From contig NZ_JAHUTN010000001.1 in NCBI RefSeq assembly GCF_019209935.1, positions 432,192-496,191 of the forward strand: DNA of 64,000 nucleotides, given 5' to 3'. Positions 34,058 to 45,231 of this stretch are shown piece by piece. A program made the translations under genes and the position numbers. Origin of the DNA: Corynebacterium sp. TAE3-ERU16 (lineage in GTDB: Bacteria > Actinomycetota > Actinomycetes > Mycobacteriales > Mycobacteriaceae). Below the pieces are notes generated by a model, which saw only the letters and a list, made by a program, of their open reading frames with translations, ran no database searches and was not told the origin of the DNA. Each line of letters starts with the position of its first letter. The first letter of the stretch is position 1.

Positions 34058-35671
34058 CGTCTGTCCGTCGACGCTCAGCTGGAACACGATTGACCGGCCC
34101 CGACTGTCGGTGCTCCAGACATTGTATTGACCGGGCCCGTTGATGAAGTTCGATTCCTGCCAGCCCTGCAGATCCGGATACGCGGCACGCAGCTCACCGG
34201 CGGTATCCCCGATGGCGACACCACGGTCGGTCGCCCACTCCCCGGGGAGGGGGCGCCGGGTGCTCACCACGGGAACGGTGATGATCTCCCCCTCCCATGC
34301 GATGAAACCGACGTCCGGGGAGTCCGGGAGCACGCCTTCCCAGTGGTAGCACTTTCCGGCCCCGGAATAGTCCGGGACCGCCTTGGTCCGCGAAACCCCC
34401 GGGCCGGCCAGTGTGCTCGCGCCCGCACCCAGTTTCAGGGGTCCGTAGCCGTCGAAGCTGACCACCATCGTCTCCCGGGCCGCGGGAGCCTCGACCGGCG
34501 GTGTGCAGGCGCACAACTCGATCACGGTGATCGTCCCGGTTGTACCGCCGCCATCGCCTGTGAACGTGATCTTCCAGTACAACCCGTCGCTGGCCGGGTA
34601 CCAGAACCGCCACAGGTCACCCCGGATACGCTCCTTCGCCACAGGATCGCCGAACAGTTCGGTGGCGCGCCGGAGCGGACTTCCCGCGCCGAGTCCGTCG
34701 ACCGTCACCGAGTCCCCGATCAGCGCGATGGCGATCAGCGCGCCCTCACCGTTGAAGTACCAGCGGCAGTTCCGCCACACGATCACCACCAGGTCGTCAT
34801 CGGGGGACCCCTCCGACAACGGCGGGAGATCAGCGTACTCCGCCCGGATGTCGGTGATCGCCGTCCCGAGCCGGATCCCGTAGACCCCCGAATCGCTCAA
34901 CCGCTCACGCAGTGTCGTCGCCGAGCGCGCGGCGGACAACCTCGCGACCAACTGGGCGATGTTGTCCGCGGTGACGAACGTTCCCCCGCCGGCCCCGGCG
35001 AAGTCGATCAGCTGCCGGTTGCCGGTCTTCAGGCCCACGGTATTCACCGTCACCTCGGGATGCTCCGCCCGGATGCCACGGGCGATTTCGACCGGGTCGC
35101 CAGCCCCGCAGGTGTCCTCCCCGTCCGACAGCAGCACGATCGTCGCCTCGCCGGTCGAGGGAAGCTGCCGCTCAGCCTGCTCGAGAGCCAGCTTCAACGG
35201 CGTGTACCCCTGGGCCCCGACATTCACGATCACGTCCCGCGCCTCGTCACGCTGCCCGGTGCCCAACGGAAAATGGGTCGTGACGTCGGCGCAGGCCTTC
35301 GCCAGCCCCTCCGCGGACGCGTCGCCCACGCTGTCGGGGACGGTGTCCCCGAACGTTGTGAGCGACAGTGGGGAGTCCTCCTCCAGGACATCGAGCAACG
35401 CGAGAGACGCCTGCTCCGCGGCGCCCAGCCTCGTCGCACCACCGGCGTCGTCCGTGAGCATGCTGCTCGAGGCGTCGTAGATCAGGATGACGGGGGTACC
35501 GGCGGCATCCGTGGTCTTTTCGGGCGCCCCCGTCGACGATTCGGTGGTGGGGGTGGACTCCACGGTGCCGGACGGCAGCGGATCGCTCCCGCCACAGGCG
35601 CTGACCAGCGGAACCGGGAGCACCAGGACACACGCCGACGCGGCCAACCGGGTGAAGCGAACAGAGGACAT
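34028..35671 (-). CDS. vWA-domain lipoprotein, C-terminus probably frameshifted
   Basis: A 547-residue surface lipoprotein. The signal peptide ends in a lipobox, LVSAC. The von Willebrand A domain follows (about residues 50-240) with an intact MIDAS motif DASSSML and a later LLSDGEDTCG block, so metal-dependent ligand binding is likely. The C-terminal half holds two similar segments after SGVYGIRLGTAITDIR and DRGVAIGDTAGELRAAY, which look like internal repeats. GGAGG lies 11 bases before the ATG at 35671. The last residues (GPGRCRTTR) look out of frame. The ligand is unknown. Confidence 0.82.
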   Translation of the reverse strand: MSSVRFTRLAASACVLVLPVPLVSACGGSDPLPSGTVESTPTTESSTGAPEKTTDAAGTPVILIYDASSSMLTDDAGGATRLGAAEQASLALLDVLEEDSPLSLTTFGDTVPDSVGDASAEGLAKACADVTTHFPLGTGQRDEARDVIVNVGAQGYTPLKLALEQAERQLPSTGEATIVLLSDGEDTCGAGDPVEIARGIRAEHPEVTVNTVGLKTGNRQLIDFAGAGGGTFVTADNIAQLVARLSAARSATTLRERLSDSGVYGIRLGTAITDIRAEYADLPPLSEGSPDDDLVVIVWRNCRWYFNGEGALIAIALIGDSVTVDGLGAGSPLRRATELFGDPVAKERIRGDLWRFWYPASDGLYWKITFTGDGGGTTGTITVIELCACTPPVEAPAARETMVVSFDGYGPLKLGAGASTLAGPGVSRTKAVPDYSGAGKCYHWEGVLPDSPDVGFIAWEGEIITVPVVSTRRPLPGEWATDRGVAIGDTAGELRAAYPDLQGWQESNFINGPGQYNVWSTDSRGRSIVFQLSVDGQTGPGRCRTTR

Positions 35672-35889
35672 GAAGATCCCCACCTCCGGGATCAGGGCAC
35701 CGCGGCCGGAGCAACCGGCCCTTCGACAGTCTCCGTTCGCCGGGCGGACGCCGGTTCTTCACACGAAGACCCGATGGATACCGGAACCTCCATCGAGCCT
35801 ACGGACCCCGCCAGCCGAAACAACCCCTCAATTCCCTGGGTCTACCCCGTGTCCCGGGGTGGGGCGCCGGGACACATCGTGGGGGGCGG

Positions 35890-36711
35890 CTACACGGCCA
35901 CCGGAGGCACCAGCGCCGCGACGAGAACGAGAACGGTAACGGCCATCTCACCGAAGCCGACGGTGCGCGGACGCCACGGCGTACCACGGCGTCCGGCCTG
36001 CCGGGGCATCCACCATGCGCGCAGGGCGACGACGAGGAACACCGGCACGGCGAGCCAGGTCACCAGTCCCGTCGCGGCGAGCACGGTCACCGTGGCGGCG
36101 GCCGCGAGATGATAGGCGACGGAACCGATGAACCAGGTCCGGTCCCCGCGTTTCCGGATCAGTGTCTTGACGTAGGGGATGGTGCCGCAGAAGTAGAGGG
36201 CGATAACCGCGGTGGACACCCACAGGCGCGTCGTCATGGGGTCACCGGCGGCCCAGGCGGTGACCGGGATCATCGCGCAGCTCGCGAGCACCGTGGACTC
36301 CCCGGACACGAGAGACCGGGGGCGCCTGTTCCACGCCTCCCAGACCGCGACAGCGACGAGCGGTCCGAAGACCAGCGCGAAGACGAGGATCGTCGGCCTC
36401 ATCGCGACGACCACGGCCGAGGCGATCACGCAGATGACGCCGTAGGTGACCAGGGGCGCGACGTAGCGCTGTTTACGGGGCCCGCGGGCCTTCATCCAGA
36501 GACCGGCCGCGAAGAAGGCGAAGTAGCCGACGAACCAGGCCACGGCGAGCGGAAGGTGGATCAGCGCGGGGCGGGCGACACTGATTCCCACCACCAGTGG
36601 GATGATCACCATCACCCACGCGCCGTGCTGGTCCGGTACCCAGCCGACGTTGCCGCCCTTCTTCTTCGCGGGCTTCTTTTTCTTCTCGGTGTGTGCGGAA
36701 GACTCGGTCAT
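35890..36711 (-). CDS. YwiC-like membrane protein
   Basis: A 273-residue polytopic membrane protein of the YwiC-like family, with about eight membrane helices. The N-terminus is lysine-rich (EKKKKPAKKKGG) and precedes the family signature VPDQHGAWVMVIIPL. GAAAGGAC lies upstream of the ATG at 36711. The function of the family is unknown. The vWA lipoprotein gene follows on the same strand after about 220 bases that hold nothing I recognise. Confidence 0.82.
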   Translation of the reverse strand: MTESSAHTEKKKKPAKKKGGNVGWVPDQHGAWVMVIIPLVVGISVARPALIHLPLAVAWFVGYFAFFAAGLWMKARGPRKQRYVAPLVTYGVICVIASAVVVAMRPTILVFALVFGPLVAVAVWEAWNRRPRSLVSGESTVLASCAMIPVTAWAAGDPMTTRLWVSTAVIALYFCGTIPYVKTLIRKRGDRTWFIGSVAYHLAAAATVTVLAATGLVTWLAVPVFLVVALRAWWMPRQAGRRGTPWRPRTVGFGEMAVTVLVLVAALVPPVAV

Positions 36712-36962
36712 TGCTGCCGGTGTCCTTTCGGAAGTGGGACGACGTCGCGGTTCCCCGTTCCCCGGGATCCACGGCGCTGCCCGTACCGTCCGCCGAACTG
36801 AACCCGGCACGAAAAAGAGGGTGTCGTCTCCCTGATCGTCCTCCGACGCGCGGAGGTCTGACTACCGCGCCGGCCGCGGACGCGCGCCGACGTGGCTACG
36901 GCCCCTGGCCCGGGGCCTGTGCCCATGGTATCCGGTGAGGCTCCCCTCATCCAGCCCGCCGG

Positions 36963-38255
36963 TCAGTGCAGCGGTACCCGACGCAGTGACCCGTCGGACA
37001 GTCCGGCCTCGTCGATCTCCTCGCGGGAGATGCCCATGATGTGCAGGACCTCGTCCAGGAACGGATGGTTGACTGCCGCGTCGGCGACCTCGCGGAGTGC
37101 GGGCTTCGCGTTGAATGCGATGCCGAGGCCGGCGGCGGACAGCATGTCGATGTCGTTGGCCCCGTCACCGACGGCGACGGTCTGGTGCAGCCCCAGGCCC
37201 GAATCCGCGGCGAACTCCGCGAGGAACTCGGCCTTCGCCGCGCGGTCGACGATCTTGCCGATGACGCGGCCGGTGAGTTTGCCGTCCTCGATCTCGAGGG
37301 TGTTGGCGCGGACGTAGTCGAGCTCGAGGTCCGCGGCGAGGCCCTCGAGCACCTGGATGAAGCCGCCGGACACGACCGCCGTCTTGTATCCCATTCGCTG
37401 CAGTGTACGGATGGTCGTGCGGGCTCCCGGGGTCAGGACGATGTCGCGGGCGACCTCGTCGATGACGGATGCGTCGAGTCCCGCCAGGACCGCGACGCGC
37501 TCTCTGAGGGACTCCTCGAAGTCGATCTCCCCACGCATCGCGCGGGCCGTCACCTCGGCGACCTCCTCCTCCTTGCCCGCGTGTGCCGCGAGCATCTCGA
37601 TGACCTCACCGGTGATGAGCGTGGAGTCGCAGTCGAAGCAGATGAGGTTCTTCGCGTAGCGGACGAGTCCGGCCCGTTCGATGGCTATGTCGACGCCGAT
37701 CTCCTGTGTCAGGGTCGCCAGGGCCTTGCGCAGCGCGACACCGCCGCCGGGCTTCGGATCGGCGACGGTCACCTTCAGTTCCAGACCGGTTACGGGATAG
37801 TCCGAGATTCCCCGGATGGTGTCGATGTTCGCGCCGTAGTCGGCGAGGGTCTGACCGATGCGGGAGATGTGCTCCGCGGTGACGGGGTCGCCGAGGACGA
37901 CGACCGCGTGCGTCGACAGAGCACGGGTGGATCGCAGTGAGTCCTGCACCTCGACGGTGACGGTCTGTCCGTAGGAGCGGAGGGTCCCCGAGAGTCCCTC
38001 GGTGAGGACCTCCAGGTCTCCGGGGCTGCAGCCGACGAAGGCCGCGAGGTTCAGTCGGCCCCGGAACAGCGACTGCTCGACGTCGAGCACCTGGACCCGG
38101 TGGGCGGCCAACACACGGAAGAAGGCCGCCGAGACACCCGGGCGGTCACGGCCGACGACGGTCACGACCGCCGGGACGGACCCCGGTGGAAGGGTCACCG
38201 TGATGTCCTGGACGGCGGGGGCGGCGGTACGGGCGGTTTGGTTTGTCTGGCTCAC
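36963..38255 (-). CDS. serB: Phosphoserine phosphatase with N-terminal ACT domains
   Basis: A 430-residue enzyme catalysing the last step of serine synthesis. The N-terminal half contains ACT-type regulatory sequence (VTVVGRDRPGVSAAFFRVLA from about residue 31, and a second copy from about 117). The HAD catalytic domain has the nucleophile Asp208 and Asp210 in CFDCDSTLI, a Thr/Ser motif AVVSGGF, and VGDGANDIDML. The GTG start is 3 bases downstream of TGGAACAATGGG, a motif repeated before the PPOX gene at 52071. Position beside ctaD matches C. glutamicum. Confidence 0.95.
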   Translation of the reverse strand: MSQTNQTARTAAPAVQDITVTLPPGSVPAVVTVVGRDRPGVSAAFFRVLAAHRVQVLDVEQSLFRGRLNLAAFVGCSPGDLEVLTEGLSGTLRSYGQTVTVEVQDSLRSTRALSTHAVVVLGDPVTAEHISRIGQTLADYGANIDTIRGISDYPVTGLELKVTVADPKPGGGVALRKALATLTQEIGVDIAIERAGLVRYAKNLICFDCDSTLITGEVIEMLAAHAGKEEEVAEVTARAMRGEIDFEESLRERVAVLAGLDASVIDEVARDIVLTPGARTTIRTLQRMGYKTAVVSGGFIQVLEGLAADLELDYVRANTLEIEDGKLTGRVIGKIVDRAAKAEFLAEFAADSGLGLHQTVAVGDGANDIDMLSAAGLGIAFNAKPALREVADAAVNHPFLDEVLHIMGISREEIDEAGLSDGSLRRVPLH

Positions 38256-38290
38256 GAACCCATTGTTCCATGTCGCACACCCCGGAAAGA

Positions 38291-38330
38291 CATCACCCCC
38301 GCGGGAACCTGGGTTCCTGCGGGGGTGATG
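38291..38330 (-). terminator. Terminator between ctaD and serB
   Basis: Nearly perfect inverted repeat with arms CATCACCCCCGCGGGAACC and GGTTCCTGCGGGGGTGATG, downstream of ctaD. Confidence 0.8.
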
Positions 38331-38399
38331 GTGCGTATGTCATTCGGTGATCAGACCTTTTCGGTCGGTCCAGTCTGACCGCATCGTACCGGGGTCGAC

Positions 38400-40127
38400 C
38401 TACCTGGTCTTCTCCAGCACCGGCGAGTCACCGGAGGGGCGACCCACGTGTGCCTCTGCGCGCATGCGCTCAACCATGTGCGGGTAGTGCAGCTCGAACG
38501 CGGGGCGCTCGGACCGGATACGCGGCAGCGAGGTGAAGTTGTGGCGCGGGGGCGGGCAGCTGGTGGCCCACTCGAGGGAGTTTCCGTAGCCCCAGGGGTC
38601 ATCGACGGTGACGATCTCGCCGTACCGCCAGGACTTGAACACGTTCCAGATGAACGGGATCACGGACAGACCCAGGATGAAGGCGAACACCGTGGAAATC
38701 TGGTTGTAGATGGTGAAGCCGTCGCTCTCGAGGTAGTCGGCGTAGCGACGCGGCATGCCCATGTTGCCCACCCAGTGCTGGATGAGGAAGGTGCCGTGGA
38801 AGCCGATGAACGTCAGCCAGAAGTGGATCTTGCCGAGGCGCTCGTTGAGCATCCGACCCGTCATCTTCGGGAACCAGAAGTACACGCCCGCGTAGGACGC
38901 GAACACGATGGTGCCGAACAGCGTGTAGTGGAAGTGGGCCACGACGAAGTACGTGTCCGAGATGTGGAAGTCCAGCGGCGGGGAAGCGAGCATGATGCCC
39001 GTCAGACCACCGAAGAGGAACGTCACCAGGAAGCCGAAGGCGAAGATCATCGGCGTCTCCCAGGTGATGTGTCCGCGCCACATCGTGCCCACCCAGTTGA
39101 AGAACTTCACGCCGGTGGGCACCGAGATGAGGAACGTCATGAAGGAGAAGAACGGCAGCAGGACGGCACCGGTGACGAACATGTGGTGCGCCCAGACCGC
39201 CATGGAGAGGGCCGCGATGGACAGCGTCGCGAAGACGAGACCGGCGTAACCGAAGACGGGCTTGCGGGAGAACACCGGGATGACCTCGGAGATGATCCCG
39301 AAGAACGGCAACGCCAGGACGTAGACCTCCGGGTGACCGAAGAACCAGAAGAGGTGCTGCCAGAGGATGGCTCCGCCGTTGGCCGGATCGTAGATGTGGC
39401 CTCCGAGCTTACGGTCGTAGAGCACACCGAGTGCGGCTGCGGTGAGCATCGGGAAGATCATCAGGGCCAGGATCGAGGTGACGAAGATGGTCCAGGTGAA
39501 GACCGGGAGGCGGAACATGGTCATACCGGGTGCGCGGAGGCACAGGATGGTGGTGATCATGTTGACGGCCGACAGGATCGTACCGACACCGCCGGCGCCG
39601 ACGCCGACGATCCACATGTCCGCTCCGATACCGGGCGAGTGCGCGGCGTCGGACAGCGGCGAGTACATCGTCCAGCCGAAGTCAGCGGCACCACCGGGGG
39701 TCGCGAAACCGGACAGCATGATGATTCCGCCACCGGTGGTCAGCCAGAAGCCGAACGCGTTGAGCCGCGGGAACGCGACGTCGGGTGCGCCGATCTGGAG
39801 CGGCATGACGAAGTTGGCGAAGCCCCAGACGACCGGGGTTCCGTACAGCAGCAGCATCACCGTGCCGTGCATGGTGAACAGCTGGTTGAACTGTTCGTTG
39901 GAGAAGATCTGCATTCCGGGGTAGAACAGCTCTGCGCGGATGAGCAGGGCCATGAAGCCACCCAGGAAGAAGAAGCTGAAGGACATCATGATGTACATGA
40001 CGCCGAGAAGCTTGTGGTCCGTGGTGGTTAGCATCAACCAGGCAAGACTGCCCTTTCGACCGGTTCCCTTCGGAGCCGGCCGTGATGGAGCGACGACCTG
40101 GTCGCTCCGTTTCTCTACAGCGGTCAT
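38400..40127 (-). CDS. ctaD: Cytochrome c oxidase subunit I
   Basis: A 575-residue, twelve-helix core subunit of the aa3 oxidase. Visible metal ligands: His in [11 protein letters not shown] (heme a), the cross-linked His-Pro-Glu-Val-Tyr of [15 protein letters not shown] (CuB), a His pair in WAHHMF and the AHFHYTLFG histidines (heme a3 and heme a). CAGGAGG lies upstream of the ATG at 40127. The gene stands alone, as in C. glutamicum where the other cta genes map elsewhere. It reduces oxygen and pumps protons as part of the bc1-aa3 supercomplex. Confidence 0.97.
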   Translation of the reverse strand: MTAVEKRSDQVVAPSRPAPKGTGRKGSLAWLMLTTTDHKLLGVMYIMMSFSFFFLGGFMALLIRAELFYPGMQIFSNEQFNQLFTMHGTVMLLLYGTPVVWGFANFVMPLQIGAPDVAFPRLNAFGFWLTTGGGIIMLSGFATPGGAADFGWTMYSPLSDAAHSPGIGADMWIVGVGAGGVGTILSAVNMITTILCLRAPGMTMFRLPVFTWTIFVTSILALMIFPMLTAAALGVLYDRKLGGHIYDPANGGAILWQHLFWFFGHPEVYVLALPFFGIISEVIPVFSRKPVFGYAGLVFATLSIAALSMAVWAHHMFVTGAVLLPFFSFMTFLISVPTGVKFFNWVGTMWRGHITWETPMIFAFGFLVTFLFGGLTGIMLASPPLDFHISDTYFVVAHFHYTLFGTIVFASYAGVYFWFPKMTGRMLNERLGKIHFWLTFIGFHGTFLIQHWVGNMGMPRRYADYLESDGFTIYNQISTVFAFILGLSVIPFIWNVFKSWRYGEIVTVDDPWGYGNSLEWATSCPPPRHNFTSLPRIRSERPAFELHYPHMVERMRAEAHVGRPSGDSPVLEKTR

Positions 40128-40335
40128 TTGGTTCCTCCTGACTACGCAGTGGCCCTGATCAGCCAGGACCACCTGTTTTCACGCTGACTTGATAGTAAAG
40201 GATCGGTTCTGGCTGTTCCAGCCGCCCGGAGAGCACTATGCCCCAGCGCACACCGGTTTTATGGGGGCCGGTCCCGACCGTTTCCCGCGTCGTCGCCGGT
40301 GGGTGGCGTGCCGACCTCGCAGCCACGGAGCAGTC

Positions 40336-40351
40336 TGTGACTTCGGACACC
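40336..40351. promoter_or_regulatory. Candidate GlxR/CRP-type half-conserved site
   Basis: TGTGA-CTTCGG-ACACC: the left half is perfect and the right half keeps 3 of 5 bases of the TGTGA-N6-TCACA pattern, 209 bases upstream of ctaD. Corynebacterial ctaD is known to be a GlxR target. Weak evidence. Confidence 0.25.
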
Positions 40352-40490
40352 TTTGTGACAGGTGTGATAAACCCTTCCTTTACCTCAGTTCGGAGGTGCT
40401 TTTTCACCCCCGCTCGGGTTAGAGCTAAAGGTGTAGGCACTCTTCCAAGGGTAGGAGGTTCCCCCCTCATATGGCACCACCCGACACAAC

Positions 40491-40534
40491 GAAGGGGCCC
40501 CGCCACGGAGATCACTCGGTGGCGGGGCCCCTTC
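40491..40534 (-). terminator. Terminator after nrdF
   Basis: Perfect 16-bp arms GAAGGGGCCCCGCCAC and GTGGCGGGGCCCCTTC with a 12-base loop, 10 bases downstream of the nrdF stop. Confidence 0.88.
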
Positions 40535-40544
40535 AGCGGACCGG

Positions 40545-42167
<1,623 letters not shown>

Positions 42168-42224
42168 GTGACGAACATCTCCTCAAAACCCCCCTGTTTG
42201 GGGTACCCTAACGGAGCTGATTGA
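42168..42224 (+). CDS. Possible 18-residue peptide upstream of ferritin
   Basis: A GTG at 42168 lies behind GGGAGGCAAA, a good ribosome binding site, and opens an 18-codon frame (MTNISSKPPCLGYPNGAD) ending in TGA. It may be a leader peptide or chance. The candidate DtxR site overlaps its 3' part. Confidence 0.25.
   Translation: MTNISSKPPCLGYPNGAD
42198..42216. promoter_or_regulatory. Candidate DtxR-type site upstream of ftn
   Basis: TTGGGGTACCCTAACGGAG agrees at 13 of 19 positions with the consensus as I remember it (TTAGGTTAGCCTAACCTAA). In C. glutamicum DtxR controls ftn. No alignment tool was used. Confidence 0.3.
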
Positions 42225-42331
42225 GCCATTTTTCGGGCGTGAGTCCGTTGCCAAACTAAGCCATACCAAACCCAAAAATACGAGTTAAGCTGGGCTTTAC
42301 TTACATGCGAAGCCCGAGGGAGTGCCTTACC

Positions 42332-42844
42332 ATGAGAAACATGAAAATCAACACGAAGCTTGAAACGGAAATGAACAAACAGGTCACCGCCGAGCTGGAG
42401 GCCGCGATGACCTACCTCCAGCTGTCCTACCTCCTTGACAGTCTGGGACTCACCGGCATGCGGGACTGGATGAGGGCCCAGTCCGAAGAGGAGATGGTTC
42501 ACGCCCAGCGCTTCGCCGACCACATGCTGAACCGCGACTGCGTCCCGACCGTGGGTGTCATCAGCGCCCCGGATCTGAAGATTGATTCCGCCGCCGACGC
42601 CTTCGAAGCCGCGCTGAAGCACGAGCAGAAGGTCTCCGGGATGATCCGCGATCTCACCCGCCTCGCCGCCGAGGAAGGCGACCTCGACTCCCGTCCGCTG
42701 CTCGACTCCTTCCTCGCCGAGCAGGTCGAGGAAGAGGCGACCTGCAAGGAGATCCTCGACCGTCTGCGTCTCGCGGGCAACGACGGATCAGGCGTCCTCC
42801 GCATCGACGCCGAACTGGGCCAGCGCTCCGGCGACACCCTCTGA
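42332..42844 (+). CDS. ftn: Ferritin
   Basis: A 170-residue four-helix ferritin that stores iron and oxidises Fe(II). Ferroxidase-type residues appear in NKQVTAELEAAMTYLQLSYL and EEEMVHAQRFADHM, and the late helix DSFLAEQVEEEATCKEIL carries further glutamates. GAGGGAG lies 9 bases upstream of the ATG at 42332. It is non-heme ferritin rather than bacterioferritin, since no conserved heme methionine is evident. Location between nrdF and a GntR regulator matches C. glutamicum apart from the inserted gntKP. Confidence 0.93.
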   Translation: MRNMKINTKLETEMNKQVTAELEAAMTYLQLSYLLDSLGLTGMRDWMRAQSEEEMVHAQRFADHMLNRDCVPTVGVISAPDLKIDSAADAFEAALKHEQKVSGMIRDLTRLAAEEGDLDSRPLLDSFLAEQVEEEATCKEILDRLRLAGNDGSGVLRIDAELGQRSGDTL

Positions 42845-42860
42845 TCAGGATCCGGCCGAC

Positions 42861-42904
42861 AGGGATCGGGCCCGCCCACCGTACGGTGGGCGGGCCCGAT
42901 CCCT
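42861..42904. terminator. Perfect-palindrome terminator between ftn and gntK
   Basis: A 44-base perfect palindrome: arms start AGGGATCGGGCCCGCCCACC and are exactly complementary. It serves the convergent ftn and gntK transcripts. Confidence 0.85.
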
Positions 42905-42914
42905 CGTTGTGCGG

Positions 42915-43493
42915 CTAGGACCCGGGAGCCCGGATCCGCCCCGTGGTCCGGCGGATAACGGAGACGACGTCCTCGATGGAGGCCGAATTCTCGATAACGA
43001 CCCCCGGTTCCCCCTCAGCGAGCGGTTCGAGGGTCTCCAGCTGCGATTCCAGAAGGGCCGATGTCATGAAATGCCCCGTCCGCGCATCCAGGCGTCGTCT
43101 CGTGAGTTCGGGATCGACGGTGAGGTGGACGAACCAGACGGTCCCCTCCGCCCCAGAGAGGATCTCCCGGTAGGACCGCCTGAGGGCCGAACAGGCGACG
43201 ACAGTCGCCGCCCCCGATGCCGCCCGACGGGACATCCAGTCCCGCACGGCGAGAAGCCACGGACGCCGGTCCCCGTCGTTGAGCGGTTGACCGGACATCA
43301 TCTTCCTGATGTTCTCCGCGGTGTGGAAGTCGTCGGCGTCGACCATCTCGAGACCGCAGGCGTCCGCGTACGTCCGGGCCACCGTGGTCTTTCCGCATCC
43401 CGACACCCCCATCACGACGACGTGGTCCGGTGGGCGGATTCCCGCGTGGTCCGCCGCTTCGGGACGGTTCGGCACGGCGATGCCCCTAAACAA
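42915..43493 (-). CDS. gntK: Gluconokinase
   Basis: A 192-residue P-loop kinase making 6-phosphogluconate from gluconate. Walker A is GVSGCGKTT at residues 29-37; ADDFHTAENIRKMMSGQPLND is the characteristic gluconokinase block, and DARTGHFMTSALLESQLETLE is the family C-terminal signature. Its ATG overlaps the gntP stop by 8 bases, so permease and kinase are coupled in one mRNA. Confidence 0.95.
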   Translation of the reverse strand: MFRGIAVPNRPEAADHAGIRPPDHVVVMGVSGCGKTTVARTYADACGLEMVDADDFHTAENIRKMMSGQPLNDGDRRPWLLAVRDWMSRRAASGAATVVACSALRRSYREILSGAEGTVWFVHLTVDPELTRRRLDARTGHFMTSALLESQLETLEPLAEGEPGVVIENSASIEDVVSVIRRTTGRIRAPGS

Positions 43494-44886
43494 GGTGCCC
43501 CCCGATCAGATACACGATGACCGCGCAACCGAACCCGAGCACGGCGATGAGTGTCTGGTTGACGGTCCAGGTCCGCAGCGTCGTCGCGGGATCCATTCCC
43601 ATGAGTCGTCCGACCAACCAGAAGCCGGAGTCGTTGACGTGCGACGCCGCCACGGATCCCGCCGCGGTCGCCAGCACGATCGCCGCGAGCTGCACGGCGG
43701 TGAGATCCGCCGCGGCCACGGCGGGCGCCATGAGGGCCGCCGCGGTGGTCAGCGCGACCGTGGCGGACCCCTGGGCGACACGGAGCGCCAGGGCGGCGAG
43801 GAACACCGCGAGAATCAGCGGGACACCGAGATCCCCGAGCGTCGCCGCCAGAGCGTCCCCGATTCCGGTCGCCCGGAGAACGCCGCCGAACATGCCGCCG
43901 GCACCGGTCACGAGAATCACCGAGGCGACCGGGGCCAGCGCGCCGTCGAACACCCGCTCAACCGCTTCCCGCTCCATACCCCTCAGAACCCCCAGCACAA
44001 CCGCGGCGACGAGAGTCGTGATCAGCAACGCCACCGGCGTGGAGCCGAGGAAACGCAGGGTCTGGACCCACAACGCCTCGGGGTCGACCCAACCTTCCGT
44101 ACCCGCCATGTCCAGACCGGTGTTACCGAAGATGAGGACGAGTGGCAGCACCAGGATCGCGAGCACAGTACCGGTACCGGCCGGTTTCCCGGGCAGCTCG
44201 CCGTCAGGGGTCTCCGGTCCTCCGGTCAGGAGATCGGGGACGGGGATCGGGAATCGTCTGCCGCAGTGCAGGCCCCACCTGTAGCCCGAGAGATACCAGA
44301 CGGGGAACACGACGATGAGCCCGATCAGCAGGACCAGACCGAGATCCGCATCATAGAGCTCCGCGGCCGCGATGGGTCCCGGGTGCGGAGGCAGGAACAC
44401 GTGCATGACGCTGAAGGCACCGGCCGCGGGTATCCCGTACCTCAGGACCGGCTCCCCCAGCCGACGGGCGACGGCGAACACGACGGGGAGCATGACGATC
44501 AGGCCCGCGTCGAAGAAGATGGGGAACCCCATGATCAGGGAGGCGATGCCGAGGGCGAGTGGCGCGCGGGCGTCACCGAAGGAACGGGTGAGCGAGTCGG
44601 CCAGGCTGCGGGCGCCTCCCGAGGTCTCGACGAGACGTCCCAGCATGGCGCCCAGGCCGACGAGCAGCGCCACCCCGGCGAGGGTCTTCCCGAAGCCCTC
44701 CGTCATGGTGGGCAGCACGGCGGCCACGGGCAGTCCGGCGGCGAGTGCGGTTCCCGCCGAAACGAGCACCAGGACCAGGAAGGCGTGCATCCTCAGCCTG
44801 ATCACGAGGAAGAGAATGACGACGATCGCCGCCGCCGCGATCCCCAGAAGTGGCACGGTGCCCATAGTCTGCTGCCAGGTGTCCAT
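43486..44886 (-). CDS. gntP: Gluconate permease GntP
   Basis: A 466-residue membrane transporter of the GntP family with about 12-14 helices (VILFLVIRLRMHAFLVLVLV near the start; LPPHPGPIAAAELYDADLG in the middle is typical). It imports gluconate with protons. GGAGAA precedes the ATG at a proper distance. It is divergent from the GntR-type regulator, which is the likely controller. Confidence 0.92.
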   Translation of the reverse strand: MDTWQQTMGTVPLLGIAAAAIVVILFLVIRLRMHAFLVLVLVSAGTALAAGLPVAAVLPTMTEGFGKTLAGVALLVGLGAMLGRLVETSGGARSLADSLTRSFGDARAPLALGIASLIMGFPIFFDAGLIVMLPVVFAVARRLGEPVLRYGIPAAGAFSVMHVFLPPHPGPIAAAELYDADLGLVLLIGLIVVFPVWYLSGYRWGLHCGRRFPIPVPDLLTGGPETPDGELPGKPAGTGTVLAILVLPLVLIFGNTGLDMAGTEGWVDPEALWVQTLRFLGSTPVALLITTLVAAVVLGVLRGMEREAVERVFDGALAPVASVILVTGAGGMFGGVLRATGIGDALAATLGDLGVPLILAVFLAALALRVAQGSATVALTTAAALMAPAVAAADLTAVQLAAIVLATAAGSVAASHVNDSGFWLVGRLMGMDPATTLRTWTVNQTLIAVLGFGCAVIVYLIGGHLV

Positions 44887-44990
44887 CAGGATTCTCCATG
44901 CTCGTAGGGCCTGTCGGGTACATCACACAAGGCGGTGTTTCCGCCTCAAGTCTCCCTCAACTCTCCGATGCCGGAGATGAAAACACAAGA

Positions 44991-45005
44991 ATTAATAGCA
45001 TCATT
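44991..45005. promoter_or_regulatory. Candidate GntR1-type operator
   Basis: ATTAATAGCATCATT matches 9 of 15 bases of the C. glutamicum GntR1/GntR2 motif as I recall it (TATGATAGTACCAAT), in the gntP-gntR1 intergenic region. Weak. Confidence 0.25.
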
Positions 45006-45028
45006 CCCCGAAGGTCCCCCCTTTCGGG
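45005..45028. other. Hairpin in gntP-gntR1 intergenic region
   Basis: CCCCGAA and TTCGGGG arms around a 10-base loop. It may be a terminator, attenuator or binding site. Confidence 0.35.
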
Positions 45029-45231
45029 GCTGTAAAATAATCAGGTGACCAGCACAAGTCCACCGAACGCCCCCAATGTGGGCCACCCACTGTGCAACGA
45101 CTCCTGGTCGAACCTGTGCCCCAGTTATGCTGAGTCACACGTCAACGACACCGGAGCCTGGCAATCACCCGAACGGTGTGACACGGACGCCCCGGACGAC
45201 CGCCTTCCACGGAAGCAGAGAAGTTCCCACA

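Noticed and set aside
38448..40031. Long plus-strand open frame opposite ctaD
   Set aside because: Highly charged low-complexity translation complementary to a clear cytochrome oxidase gene.
42267..42310. Second DtxR site just before ftn
   Set aside because: The best alignment of this segment matched only about 8 of 19 consensus positions.
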